From Bacteroidetes bacterium GWF2_33_16 (GTDB taxonomy: Bacteria; Bacteroidota; Bacteroidia; Bacteroidales; UBA12077), in contig MEOE01000025.1 of NCBI GenBank assembly GCA_001768565.1, forward strand, positions 23,312-87,311: a DNA stretch of 64,000 nt. Reading direction: 5' to 3'. Made by a program: the position numbers and the translations under genes. Shown here piece after piece: positions 55,900 to 64,000 of the stretch. The notes beneath the pieces were generated by a model. The model saw only the letters and a program-made list of their open reading frames with translations. It was not told the DNA's origin and did no database searches. Position 1 is the first letter of the stretch, and each line of letters begins with the position of its first letter.

Positions 55900-56316
55900 A
55901 TGAAATCATACAGAGAAGAAGTCTGGTTTAATATTACCAAAAGGCGTGAATTCATAAATATTACTCCGGTTGTAAATCAAGCACTTGCTAAAAGCAAAAT
56001 AAAAGAAGGTTTGGTATTAGTTAATGCAATGCATATTACTTCAAGTGTTTTTATTAATGACGACGAATCGGGATTACACGAAGATTTTGAAAAATGGCTT
56101 GAAGGTCTGGCTCCTGAAAAACCATACTCACAATATAAGCATAACTATGCCGAAGACAATGCAGATGCTCATCTTAAAAGAACGATAATGGGCCGTGAAG
56201 TAGTTGTGGCTATTACCGAAGGTAAACTTGATTTTGGACCATGGGAACAAATCTTTTATGGCGAGTTTGATGGTAAAAGACGAAAACGAATTTTAATCAA
56301 AATTATCGGTGAGTAA
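55900..56316 (+). CDS. secondary thiamine-phosphate synthase-like protein (YjbQ/UPF0047)
   Basis: A 138-residue protein of the UPF0047/YjbQ family. Identifying features are the stretch [26 protein letters not shown] and the C-terminal [19 protein letters not shown]. The family has a compact beta fold and has been linked to thiamine phosphate synthase activity, though its role in cells is unsettled. It starts 52 bases after the mutase and its stop overlaps the TPR gene by one base. Confidence 0.85.
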   Translation: MKSYREEVWFNITKRREFINITPVVNQALAKSKIKEGLVLVNAMHITSSVFINDDESGLHEDFEKWLEGLAPEKPYSQYKHNYAEDNADAHLKRTIMGREVVVAITEGKLDFGPWEQIFYGEFDGKRRKRILIKIIGE

Positions 56317-56966
56317 TGAAACAACTATTTTTAATTATTATACTATTTCTTTCAATTCCATTATCAGGCATTTCTCAAATTGATTTTGATAATTATATAA
56401 AAGCAGTTGAGTTAAATAATTCAGCATTAAAGGAAATAAAATCAGACAACCATCAGAAGGCAATTTCTTTGCTCACTGATGCAATTAAACTGGATTCAAC
56501 TTTAAGAAATGCCTATATCACCTTGAATCAAGCTTGTATTAATGAAAATGATCAGGTAGTTTTAAAAGCATATCTCACGAAGGCGACTGATATTTTTACC
56601 GATGACGATGAGTTGTTTTATTATTTAGGAAATTTATATCGAAAAGAAAATCAGCTAGATAGTGCTATTCTTTATTATTCCAAGGCCATTGAGTATAGTA
56701 AAATTAATGGAGAGGATTATACACTTGTATATGCATATTATTTAAACCGGGGATTATGTTATTTAGACAAAGAATCGCATGTTCAAGCACTTCAGGATTT
56801 TAATTATGGTATTACTCTTAATCCCAAAAATGCAGCTTTGTATACAAATAAGGGAAACCTATTATATCAATTAGGAAATAAGAATCAAGCTTGTACCCAA
56901 TGGCAGAAAGCATTATATTTAGGATGTTTGGATGCTGAATCTTATTATAATAAATTCTGTAAATAA
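56316..56966 (+). CDS. TPR-repeat secreted protein
   Basis: A 216-residue protein with a signal peptide (about 20 residues, ending SGISQ) and TPR repeats: ALKEIKSDNHQKAISLLTDAIKLD, YLGNLYRKENQLDSAILYYSKAIE, YLNRGLCYLDKESHVQALQDFNYGI and YTNKGNLLYQLGNKNQACTQWQKAL. It likely acts as a periplasmic scaffold. Its ATG overlaps the YjbQ stop, so translation is coupled. Confidence 0.82.
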   Translation: MKQLFLIIILFLSIPLSGISQIDFDNYIKAVELNNSALKEIKSDNHQKAISLLTDAIKLDSTLRNAYITLNQACINENDQVVLKAYLTKATDIFTDDDELFYYLGNLYRKENQLDSAILYYSKAIEYSKINGEDYTLVYAYYLNRGLCYLDKESHVQALQDFNYGITLNPKNAALYTNKGNLLYQLGNKNQACTQWQKALYLGCLDAESYYNKFCK

Positions 56967-57021
56967 AAATCTAACAAAAAAACTTTTTACAGATCTTGAT
57001 AAAAACTATTTCTATTTATAG

Positions 57022-57978
57022 TTGTTGTATTATGAAGCTAATCTTTTAAAATATATAGTGATTCACGAACATCATACTATAGAACCAAACAAAAGGAATC
57101 TTTTCATCAGCGTTTTATTAAACGCCTTAATTACCATTGCCGAATTTATTGGTGGTATTTTATCTAACAGTCTGGCTTTAATTTCAGATGCTTTTCATAA
57201 TCTTAGCGATACAATGGCAATTGTAATAAGTTATGTTGCAATGCAAATTGGCAAAAAACAATCGACCTTAAAAAATACATTTGGATTTAAGCGAATAGAA
57301 ATTCTGGCTGCACTTTTTAATGCTTTGGTTCTAATTGCTGTTTCTATTTATTTGTTTTACGAAGCATACAACCGTTTTTTTAATCCAGAACCAATAAAAG
57401 GCTTGTTAATGTTTATAGTTGCAACAATAGGACTAGCAGGAAATTTGATTTCGGTTTTATTGCTTCATAAAGATTCGGCACATAATCTGAATGTTAAAGC
57501 TGCATATCTTCATTTATTAGGTGATACATTATCATCTGTTGGAGTAATTATTGGTTCAGCCCTAATTTATTTCTGGAATATTAGCTGGATCGATCCTTTA
57601 TTGACCATAATTATAGGAATTATTATTCTGAGGGGCTCATGGGTAATCATTAAAGAAACTATTGAAATATTAATGCAAGCTAGTCCGGCAAACCTCGATT
57701 TGGAAGCAATAAGAGCTGAACTCGAAAAACATCCTGAAATAAAAAATATTCACCATATACACGCATGGCGGTTATCCGATACCATTATACATTTCCAATG
57801 CCATGCCGATGTTAAAAAGAACATTAGTATTATGGAAGGTGATAAAATAAGGAATGATCTGGAATCAATATTGCAACAGCAGTTTAATATTGATCATATA
57901 ACTATTCAGTTTGAATTTGATGTTTGTTCAGATAAAAAAACTATTAAAACAGGTAGCAATCCTACTCGTTATTGTTAA
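57022..57978 (+). CDS. cation diffusion facilitator (CzcD-like metal exporter)
   Basis: A 318-residue inner-membrane exporter with six helices. The metal-site motif ALISDAFHNLSDT lies in helix 2 and HLLGDTLSSVGV in helix 5, followed by a cytosolic domain with HHIHAWRLSD. It exports zinc or similar cations. The start is uncertain: TTG 57022 gives the longest form, but GTG 57058 begins just before the histidine cluster HEHH, as in many CDF proteins. The 3-prime end overlaps the helicase gene on the opposite strand by 17 bases. Confidence 0.9.
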   Translation: MLYYEANLLKYIVIHEHHTIEPNKRNLFISVLLNALITIAEFIGGILSNSLALISDAFHNLSDTMAIVISYVAMQIGKKQSTLKNTFGFKRIEILAALFNALVLIAVSIYLFYEAYNRFFNPEPIKGLLMFIVATIGLAGNLISVLLLHKDSAHNLNVKAAYLHLLGDTLSSVGVIIGSALIYFWNISWIDPLLTIIIGIIILRGSWVIIKETIEILMQASPANLDLEAIRAELEKHPEIKNIHHIHAWRLSDTIIHFQCHADVKKNISIMEGDKIRNDLESILQQQFNIDHITIQFEFDVCSDKKTIKTGSNPTRYC

Positions 57979-59386
57979 AAAATCGCTTATTGAAATTTAC
58001 CAGATAAAGCTTATCTGTAGTTCGTGTTATAGCCGTATAAAGCCATCGAAGAAGTTCTACATCAATCATTTGATCTGCAAAGTACCCATGATCGACAAAT
58101 ACAGATTTCCATTGTCCCCCTTGTGCCTTATGGCAGGTAACAGCATAAGCAAACTTAACTTGTAAGGCATTAAAATAGGGATTATTTTTTACTTTAGAAT
58201 ACTTTGGCTTTTTGCTTTTTATATCAGGATAATCCTCTAAAATATTATAAAACAATTTTTTATTATCTTCAGATGATAATGCAGCAGTGTTAATCTCTAG
58301 CGTATCGAGAATAATTTTACAACCAATCTCCACATTATTATAATCAATAAACCTGAGAACCACATCAGCAAAACGAAAACCATACCTTTCGGTGTATTTC
58401 TTTATTTTTACAATTTCGGCAATATCACCATTAGCAATAAAATCGATGTCTTCGTTTTCAATTATCCAGAAGTAGTTGTTTTTAACAATCATAATAAAAT
58501 CACCCACGGCAATTTCTTCTTCTCGCCAAAGAATTTTTGTTCTTATGCCTTTATTATATTGATTTGCACGCTTATTCGAACGGGTAATTATAATAGTATT
58601 TTCCAATCCATATTTATCATATGAATCAGATATTTTCTCAATTAAATCATTGCCTGCTAATGATTCAATATCAGTAAAAGAGTCGGTCTGAATTTTTGGA
58701 AAATCAACAGGTTTTGTATTAATAATATTTCGAACAAGAGTAGCATTAAACAAAACTCCAGATTCTTTTGACTGCCTTAATACTTCTGTTAACACAACCT
58801 CTGTAACTTTATAATTATATGAGCTTAAGTACCCAGCATCAAGTGCAGGACTTAATTCAATACCAACTGGTGGTAATTGAGCAGTATCGCCAACAAGAAT
58901 AAGTTTACAATTCTTATCATTATAAACAAAAGTTAGTAAGTCGTTTAATAATTGTCCGCTACCAAATATCGATAAGTCATTTGAATGATTTGAAATCATA
59001 GATGCTTCATCAACTATAAATAATGTATTCGAAAAAAGATTTATATTTAAAATAAAAGTGCCAAAACCATCTTTTGATGATTTTTGTCTATAAATTTTTT
59101 TATGAATTGTATAAGCCGATTTTTGAGAATAGGATGATAGAACTTTTGCAGCTCTTCCGGTAGGAGCCAAAAGGAGCGATTTATAATTCAGTTCCTCAGT
59201 AGTTTTTACTAATGCACTAATAACAGTTGTTTTTCCAGTACCCGCGTAGCCTTTAACTAAAAAAATCTTTCGAGAATCATTATCAATAATAAAATCTGAT
59301 AAATTTTCGATTAATTTAAGTTGATCACTCGTAGGCTCGTGTCCTAAGTTTTTAAGAATAGATTTTTTGATATGATCGGTTAACAT
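57962..59386 (-). CDS. RecD-like superfamily 1 DNA helicase
   Basis: A 474-residue P-loop helicase. Walker A is GYAGTGKT at residues 46-53. LFIVDEASMI is the Walker B/DEAD-type motif. LVGDTAQLPPVG is motif III, and YAVTCHKAQGGQWKSVFVDHG and YTAITRTTDKLYLV are motifs V and VI. This is a RecD/Pif1-like enzyme that probably unwinds DNA with 5-prime to 3-prime polarity in repair or recombination. It is single, without RecB/RecC partners in the window. Confidence 0.88.
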   Translation of the reverse strand: MLTDHIKKSILKNLGHEPTSDQLKLIENLSDFIIDNDSRKIFLVKGYAGTGKTTVISALVKTTEELNYKSLLLAPTGRAAKVLSSYSQKSAYTIHKKIYRQKSSKDGFGTFILNINLFSNTLFIVDEASMISNHSNDLSIFGSGQLLNDLLTFVYNDKNCKLILVGDTAQLPPVGIELSPALDAGYLSSYNYKVTEVVLTEVLRQSKESGVLFNATLVRNIINTKPVDFPKIQTDSFTDIESLAGNDLIEKISDSYDKYGLENTIIITRSNKRANQYNKGIRTKILWREEEIAVGDFIMIVKNNYFWIIENEDIDFIANGDIAEIVKIKKYTERYGFRFADVVLRFIDYNNVEIGCKIILDTLEINTAALSSEDNKKLFYNILEDYPDIKSKKPKYSKVKNNPYFNALQVKFAYAVTCHKAQGGQWKSVFVDHGYFADQMIDVELLRWLYTAITRTTDKLYLVNFNKRFFNNNE

Positions 59387-59432
59387 TTTGGTAAATAAAC
59401 AGAAAATTAAATCTAAAATTTAATTTTTTTGT

Positions 59433-59440
59433 TAAATTTG
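59433..59440 (+). promoter_or_regulatory. candidate -7 box for the 59469 gene
   Basis: TAAATTTG lies 28 bases before the ATG at 59469 in the divergent gap with the helicase. The -33 element is not clear. Confidence 0.35.
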
Positions 59441-59468
59441 CAGGCAAACATAAAATAATTTAAGCAAA

Positions 59469-60095
59469 ATGAAAAAAATAATTCAAATTGTATTAGCAAT
59501 AGTAATGGTTGCTTTAGCATACTTAATATGGGAAAGCATTCAAACTCCAATCCGTTTTAACAAAGAAAAAGATCAAAGGTATGCTGCAACTATCCAACGA
59601 TTAAAAGATATTAGGACAGCCCAATTAGCTTTTAAAGATGAATATGGAAGGTTCACTGCTAATTTCGATTCTTTAATTCAGTTTGTTGAAAAAGATTCTA
59701 TGAAACTTGTAAAAGCAATTGGTAGTATTCCAGATGATTTGCTCGCACAAGGTTGGACCGAAGCTGTTGCACTTAAAGAAGGTATTATTACTCGTGATAC
59801 CATAAAAATTGCAATAAAAGATACCTTGTTTGCAGATGATTTTATTCCAGCAAATTTACGTTATGTACCATTTACGGATCAGGCAATTTTCGAGATAGCA
59901 ACTGCAACGATTATGTCAGGATCAGTAAACGTTAATGTTTTTGAAGCAAAAGTTCATAATAATATTCTGCTAAAAGGACTTGACGAGCAATTAATAATCA
60001 ACTTAAACGACAGAATGAAAACTGCAAAGAATTTCCCTGGAGTAAAAGTTGGTGATATCAACGAGCCTAACAATAATGCAGGTAACTGGGAATAA
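59469..60095 (+). CDS. hypothetical single-pass membrane protein
   Basis: This 208-residue protein has one membrane helix at residues 4-22 and a periplasmic part that starts with a helical segment (YAATIQRLKDIRTAQLAFKDEYGRF), similar to the N-terminal region of pilin-like or pseudopilin-like proteins. I recognise no catalytic motif. It lies 12 bases before the DUF3822 gene and is probably co-transcribed with it and rsmD. The function is unknown. Confidence 0.6.
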   Translation: MKKIIQIVLAIVMVALAYLIWESIQTPIRFNKEKDQRYAATIQRLKDIRTAQLAFKDEYGRFTANFDSLIQFVEKDSMKLVKAIGSIPDDLLAQGWTEAVALKEGIITRDTIKIAIKDTLFADDFIPANLRYVPFTDQAIFEIATATIMSGSVNVNVFEAKVHNNILLKGLDEQLIINLNDRMKTAKNFPGVKVGDINEPNNNAGNWE

Positions 60096-60107
60096 GAATA
60101 TTATGAT

Positions 60108-60959
60108 ATGCAAAATGTTGCTTTCATTGATGAAACATTAGATAGAAACTTAACACATACATATCACTTGTCCATTCAGGCTGACTTGAATGGACTTTCT
60201 TTTTGTATTCTTGATCCAGTTACAAATAAGTATATAGTATTATTTCATTATAATTTTGAGGAGGATTTACCACTTGAGGATATTCTTTTAAAAATTGAAG
60301 AAATAATTCAATCGAATGATTTATTAAATAAGAAAAAATATAAAAGTTCAAAATTAATCTGGCTTTCAAATAAAAGTCTTATAATTCCGGAACCAGTATT
60401 TTCTAAAGAGAATTTAAAAACTCATTTCGAGTTTAATCATAAACTCGACGATCTGGATGAAATTCATTATAGAAGGTTACAATATATAGATGTATACTGT
60501 GTTTATTCTATTCCTAATCTGATTGCAAATCTTTTGACAAAGTATTTTCCGGGAATAAGATTTTATAATCAGCAACATATTTTTCTTGATGCTGTTTTAA
60601 ACAAATCATTATCTGAAAAAATAAAAATTGATGTTTTTGTTCGGAATAATTATGTTGATATTGCAATAACAGAAGGACACAAATTGTTATTACTAAACAG
60701 CTATAGAACTAAAGGAGATGCTGACATTTCTTATTTTGTACTAATGCTTTTCGAACAATTTAATTTGAATGGAGAAATTAATGAGCTAGTTTTTTCAGGA
60801 GATATCACCAGAAACTCTATAGCATATGCAAACTTACAGAAATATATAAAACACATAAAATTTGATATTTTACCTGAAGATTTTACATACAGTTACACAT
60901 TTAATAAAATTCCACATCATATGTTTTCAAATCTTTTTAGATTAACAAAGTGCGAATAA
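60108..60959 (+). CDS. DUF3822 family protein
   Basis: This 283-residue protein is found in Bacteroidota next to rsmD. It has an actin/ASKHA-like strand pattern (LSIQADLNGLSFCILDPVTNK; IDVFVRNNYVDIAITEGHKLLL; ELVFSGDITRNS). The ATP-binding motifs are not obvious. It overlaps rsmD by ten bases, consistent with coupled translation. The function has not been established for the family. Confidence 0.75.
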   Translation: MQNVAFIDETLDRNLTHTYHLSIQADLNGLSFCILDPVTNKYIVLFHYNFEEDLPLEDILLKIEEIIQSNDLLNKKKYKSSKLIWLSNKSLIIPEPVFSKENLKTHFEFNHKLDDLDEIHYRRLQYIDVYCVYSIPNLIANLLTKYFPGIRFYNQQHIFLDAVLNKSLSEKIKIDVFVRNNYVDIAITEGHKLLLLNSYRTKGDADISYFVLMLFEQFNLNGEINELVFSGDITRNSIAYANLQKYIKHIKFDILPEDFTYSYTFNKIPHHMFSNLFRLTKCE

Positions 60960-61495
60960 TAAGCGGCAGTTATAAAGGCAGGGCGATTCATCCTCCAAAG
61001 AATTTTAAAGCACGTCCAACAACCGATTTTGCTAAGGAAAGTTTATTTAATATTTTAAATAACAACTTCGATTTTTCTGAAATGAAGGCTCTTGATCTAT
61101 TTTCTGGCACTGGAAGTATTTCATATGAGTTAGCTTCGAGAGGCTCTACTGATATTGTATCTGTAGAACTAAATTATAATCATTATGCATTTATTAAAAA
61201 AACTGCTATTGAACTGCAGTTTTTGCAGATTAAAGTAATTCGTGCCGATGTTTTTAAATATTTAAAAACATGTAATAAAACATTTGATTTTATTTTTGCT
61301 GATCCTCCATACGATATGGAGAAAATTGATACCATTCCGGATATAATATTAGAAAGAAAAATACTGGAAGAAGGTGGTTGGATGATACTTGAGCATGGTT
61401 CGAAAAATAATTTTAATGATCATCCCAATTTTAAGGAGCAACGTATTTATGGAAGCGTAAACTTCAGTATTTTCGAAAGTTTTAAAAATGATTAA
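60950..61495 (+). CDS. rsmD: 16S rRNA (guanine(966)-N(2))-methyltransferase
   Basis: A 181-residue methyltransferase with the RsmD features: start RIISGSYKGR, then RPTTDFAKESLFNIL, LDLFSGTGSISYE and the catalytic ADPPYDM near residues 117-123. It methylates G966 of 16S rRNA. The start is GTG at 60950, giving the conserved N-terminus and a ten-base overlap with the DUF3822 gene. Size is normal for the family. Confidence 0.94.
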   Translation: MRIISGSYKGRAIHPPKNFKARPTTDFAKESLFNILNNNFDFSEMKALDLFSGTGSISYELASRGSTDIVSVELNYNHYAFIKKTAIELQFLQIKVIRADVFKYLKTCNKTFDFIFADPPYDMEKIDTIPDIILERKILEEGGWMILEHGSKNNFNDHPNFKEQRIYGSVNFSIFESFKND

Positions 61496-61512
61496 AAATT
61501 AGTGCGTTTTTT

Positions 61513-61543
61513 TTTGCTAAATTGAAAATATAGTCTATTTTTG
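61513..61543 (+). promoter_or_regulatory. promoter of the tRNA-Asp transcript
   Basis: The -33 element TTTG (61513-61516) and the -7 box TATTTTTG (61536-61543) are separated by 19 bases, an excellent Bacteroidota match. It lies about 90 bases before the mature tRNA start. Confidence 0.7.
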
Positions 61544-61631
61544 CAACGCATTAAAGAAAACGGGTTGGTGTTATCAGAGAATATTTTTAACACATACCAA
61601 ATAATAAAGAAGTTCTTACAAATAGTATAAT

Positions 61632-61708
61632 GGTTCGGTAGTTCAGTTGGTTAGAATACCTGCCTGTCACGCAGGGGGTCGCGGGTTCGAGTCCCGTCCG
61701 GACCGCCA
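61632..61708 (+). tRNA. tRNA-Asp (anticodon GTC)
   Basis: The full cloverleaf is visible. Acceptor arms are GGTTCGG (61632-61638) and CCGGACC (61698-61704). The anticodon arm CCTGC/GCAGG has loop CTGTCAC, with GTC at 61666-61668. The T arm is GCGGG TTCGAGT CCCGT. The discriminator G and the encoded CCA end at 61708. It has its own promoter and terminator. Confidence 0.97.
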
Positions 61709-61709
61709 T

Positions 61710-61742
61710 AAAAAAAGGGAAGCATTTTGCTTCCCTTTTTTT
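61710..61742 (+). terminator. intrinsic terminator of tRNA-Asp
   Basis: AAAAAAGGGAAGCA and TGCTTCCCTTTTTT form a strong stem with a short loop just after the encoded CCA. It is flanked by A- and T-runs. Confidence 0.9.
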
Positions 61743-61787
61743 ATGATTTATTATGAAATAGGTTTTAAGTACAAACAAACTTTTAAA

Positions 61788-61820
61788 CAACAAGCCCCCT
61801 GAAATTCAAGGGGCTTGTTG
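61788..61820 (-). terminator. terminator of the orphan siaC gene
   Basis: CAACAAGCCCC and GGGGCTTGTTG form a strong stem with an 11-base loop, past the stop of the minus-strand gene at 61852. On the minus strand a T-rich tail follows. Confidence 0.7.
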
Positions 61821-61851
61821 CTCTTAAAAAAGAATAGTTTTTTTGATTATG

Positions 61852-62244
61852 TTATTTTAACTCCACATAATTAAAATGCATTCCTTGTGCTTCGGAGATC
61901 ATTTGTCCATCCTCGAGCATATCTTCATCGTCATCAAAATAATACCAGTTTATATCAATCTTAATTCCAATCTCGCTAATTTTTTTAAATCGGGTTAAAA
62001 GTTGATGAATTATTTTTGCTGATGAAGTATTGAAATAATCAAACTTGAATTCTATAGTAATATGATCAACCTGTTTGGGTTTAACTTTATTTTGCTCAAA
62101 CTTATCAATAAAATCAAATAACGGTCTATAAAAATCGATCGCATTTTCAGGTTTAGAAACTTTTAAAAAACTAAGAGTATTATTATCAATATCAAAATTG
62201 ATTTCAGGAGTTACAGCTGTGGATTCAATTTTTAATGAGTTCAT
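61852..62244 (-). CDS. SiaC family regulatory phosphoprotein (DUF1987), orphan third copy
   Basis: A 130-residue SiaC protein with the motifs TPEINFDID, IDFYRPLFDFID, YFNTSSAK (Thr73 at the phosphorylation site) and INWYYFDDDEDMLEDGQ. It is closer to the first copy than to the second, and no SiaB gene is beside it. It has its own terminator and could be served by a SiaB elsewhere. Its target is unknown. Confidence 0.82.
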   Translation of the reverse strand: MNSLKIESTAVTPEINFDIDNNTLSFLKVSKPENAIDFYRPLFDFIDKFEQNKVKPKQVDHITIEFKFDYFNTSSAKIIHQLLTRFKKISEIGIKIDINWYYFDDDEDMLEDGQMISEAQGMHFNYVELK

Positions 62245-62433
62245 TGAAAATAAGTTATATTTTGGTTTTATGGTGTAAGTATAATCAAATTATTTTTAAA
62301 ATAATAAAAGAATTGATTAAATCTAGTTTGTTATTTATAAGTAAAACTATAACGTTTTGTGCGTTTGTTAAATATGAATGATATTTGATATTTATTTTTC
62401 TTTTTAAAATTCTTATCTTTAAAACAAAAAAAT

Positions 62434-63909
62434 ATGAAAAAACCATTACTTTTTACACTAAGTGCTTTTGTGTTTTTTTCCTGTACAATAAAAAAGGGTG
62501 AACAACCAAAAGAAACAAATCAGCCAATGCCTGAAATTCAGGTAGTAAATAAAGGCAATATTAATTTTTCAGATTACTTTGAAAACAAAACCATGCGTTT
62601 TGATTTTTTCCATACCGGAAACTCAAAAACTGAGTTTTTTGCAATTGATAAAATTGCCTCAGACGGATTATGGAGTGGAAGTAACAACTTGCTAATTGAC
62701 GAGCTAGAATTGGGACCCTATTTTTATGAAGTTATTGACAAAGAAACAAAGATCCTGTTGTATTCACGTGGTTTTGCAAATATCTTTGGCGAATGGCAAA
62801 CTACTCCTGAAGCAGAAGACTGGGGAACATTTCATGAATCATTGCGTTTTCCATGGCCAAAATTGCCAATTACCCTAATAATAAAGAAGCGGGATTCTGA
62901 AAATAAGTTTCAAAACATATGGACAACTGATATTGATCCTGCATCGAGACAAGTTAATCCGGCAGACATTATTCATACAGAAAAAACTGCAATTATAGTT
63001 GAAAATGGACCTGCACAGGAAAAACTTGATATAGTAATTCTTGGTGATGGTTATTCAGTTAAAGAAATGGATAAGTTTAATAAAGACGCAAAGCGATTAA
63101 GTGAAGTTTTATTAAGTTCGGAGCCATTTAGTACAAGGAAAAAGGATATAAATATTCGATTGGTAGAAACACCTGCTCAAGAGTCGGGTATTCATAAGCC
63201 ACACCCAGGTGTATTTAAAAGAACGCCATTATCTGCGCATTACAGTAGTTTCGATTCTGAAAGATATGTGTTAAGTTATGATAATAGAACTATTCGAAAT
63301 GTAGCATCAGCAGTACCTTATGAATTCATGGTTATTCTTGTTAATGAACGTACCTACGGTGGTGGCGGAATTTACAATCTGTACACCACTGTTGCTTCCG
63401 ACAATAAATTCTCAGATTATATTATGATTCACGAAATGGGACATCATATGGCTGCATTGGCTGATGAATATTACTCTTCGTCAATATCATATGAAGCTCC
63501 ATCGGTAAGTATTGAACCTTGGGAAACAAATATTACAGCACTATTAGATAAGGATAATCTAAAATGGAAAGATCTGGTTGAAGAAGGAACTCCTATTCCA
63601 ACACCCTGGAATAAAGAAGAGTTTGACAAACATGGTTATGAAATTCAGAAAGAAAGAACAGAACTTAGAGCTGCAAAAGTTGACGAATCGGTCGTTGAAG
63701 ACTTATTTGTTAGGGAATATAACCAGCAAAATGAATATTATGCAAAAGAACAATATAAAGATAAAGTTGGAGCTTTTGAAGGCGCGGGATATAATCAATA
63801 CGGAATGTATCGTCCACAACTTGACTGTATAATGTATACAAGGCATAATGTCTTCTGCAAGGTTTGCCAACGTAGCATTAACGATGTGATTGATCAATAT
63901 TCGAAGTAA
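62434..63909 (+). CDS. M64-family (IgA peptidase-like) metalloprotease lipoprotein
   Basis: A 491-residue protein. The lipoprotein signal ends in FFSCTIKK, with a lipidated cysteine near residue 17. A beta domain of the M64 N-terminal type fills residues 40-160. The catalytic metalloprotease domain has HEMGHH at about residues 333-338 followed by LADEYY, which supplies the third zinc ligand. The family includes a Clostridium IgA protease, but substrates in Bacteroidota are mostly unknown. The protein is probably attached to the envelope. A terminator follows. Confidence 0.9.
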   Translation: MKKPLLFTLSAFVFFSCTIKKGEQPKETNQPMPEIQVVNKGNINFSDYFENKTMRFDFFHTGNSKTEFFAIDKIASDGLWSGSNNLLIDELELGPYFYEVIDKETKILLYSRGFANIFGEWQTTPEAEDWGTFHESLRFPWPKLPITLIIKKRDSENKFQNIWTTDIDPASRQVNPADIIHTEKTAIIVENGPAQEKLDIVILGDGYSVKEMDKFNKDAKRLSEVLLSSEPFSTRKKDINIRLVETPAQESGIHKPHPGVFKRTPLSAHYSSFDSERYVLSYDNRTIRNVASAVPYEFMVILVNERTYGGGGIYNLYTTVASDNKFSDYIMIHEMGHHMAALADEYYSSSISYEAPSVSIEPWETNITALLDKDNLKWKDLVEEGTPIPTPWNKEEFDKHGYEIQKERTELRAAKVDESVVEDLFVREYNQQNEYYAKEQYKDKVGAFEGAGYNQYGMYRPQLDCIMYTRHNVFCKVCQRSINDVIDQYSK

Positions 63910-63915
63910 ATAGAA

Positions 63916-63956
63916 TAAAAAGAGGCTGTCTCAAAAGGACAGCTTCTTTTTTTTTT
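63916..63956 (+). terminator. intrinsic terminator after the M64 gene
   Basis: GAGGCTGTC and GGACAGCTTC pair with a short A-rich loop and a long T-run follows. It lies within 50 bases of the stop. Confidence 0.85.
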
Positions 63957-64000
63957 GTTAATAATTTAGGATAGATTTATTTTGTTATCATTAAGATATT

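Noticed and set aside
57962..59386. RecBCD complex component
   Set aside because: No RecB or RecC is adjacent, and the protein is short (474 residues), so it is a stand-alone RecD-like helicase.
61587..61793. 68-codon ORF across tRNA-Asp
   Set aside because: It reads through the tRNA and its terminator, giving a well-known false translation of tRNA genes.

Overview
The window is chromosomal DNA from a member of the Bacteroidota, probably a Bacteroidales/Marinilabiliales-type bacterium. The evidence is low GC, -7 boxes of the form TAnnTTTG, SiaB/SiaC regulatory pairs, a DUF3822-rsmD pair, an M64 peptidase lipoprotein and short lipoprotein signals ending in Ser-Cys or Ala-Cys. The genus cannot be fixed from the sequence alone. 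Coding density is high and I see no insertion sequence, phage, CRISPR array or rRNA.

Region 1 (1-28.7 kb) is a large type II polyketide/fatty-acid-like cluster of the flexirubin/aryl-polyene kind, entered partway at the left edge. The left arm (+ strand, 2-20909) holds a BtrH-like protein, an ABC exporter, a thioesterase, two catalytic ketosynthases, two catalytically dead ketosynthase-like proteins, an ACP, a NodB deacetylase, LolA, a lipoprotein, a hot-dog dehydratase-like protein, a GT2-DUF2062 glycosyltransferase, an MMPL-PlsC-methyltransferase fusion, an FAD oxidoreductase, a C45 acyltransferase-like protein, a TPR lipoprotein and a PaaK-like CoA ligase. The right arm (- strand, 27464-20982) converges on it at a shared terminator. 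It holds a FabF ketosynthase, a 3-hydroxyacyl-CoA dehydrogenase, a beta-barrel protein, an unusual KASIII, two crotonases, a degenerate AcpS and a thioesterase. A methyltransferase (27605-28699) is divergent from it. Together these look like assembly, tailoring and outer-membrane delivery of an aryl-polyene-type lipid or pigment. No ammonia lyase, FabG-type ketoreductase or DarA is present in the window.

Region 2 (28.7-40.1 kb) is mixed: an OsmC protein, a very large BNR/sortilin-like secreted protein, a DUF2721 membrane protein, a PAP2 phosphatase, a MATE exporter, and a trio of lipoprotein, small secreted protein and 1028-residue ABC exporter.

Region 3 (40.2-50.4 kb, - strand) holds two SiaC/SiaB phospho-switch pairs, a NadR-like kinase overlapping pnuC, a CtpA protease, guaA, rnz, a STAS protein and rpsA. 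A strong intrinsic-terminator-like hairpin lies inside the start of rnz. The pnuC start codon lies inside a perfect inverted repeat.

Region 4 (50.8-64 kb) holds nucleotide-sugar genes (a UDP-glucuronate decarboxylase followed by rfbA, rfbC and rfbD but no rfbB), a phosphohexomutase, a YjbQ protein, a TPR protein, a CDF metal exporter, a RecD-like helicase, DUF3822-rsmD, tRNA-Asp, an orphan SiaC and an M64 peptidase lipoprotein.
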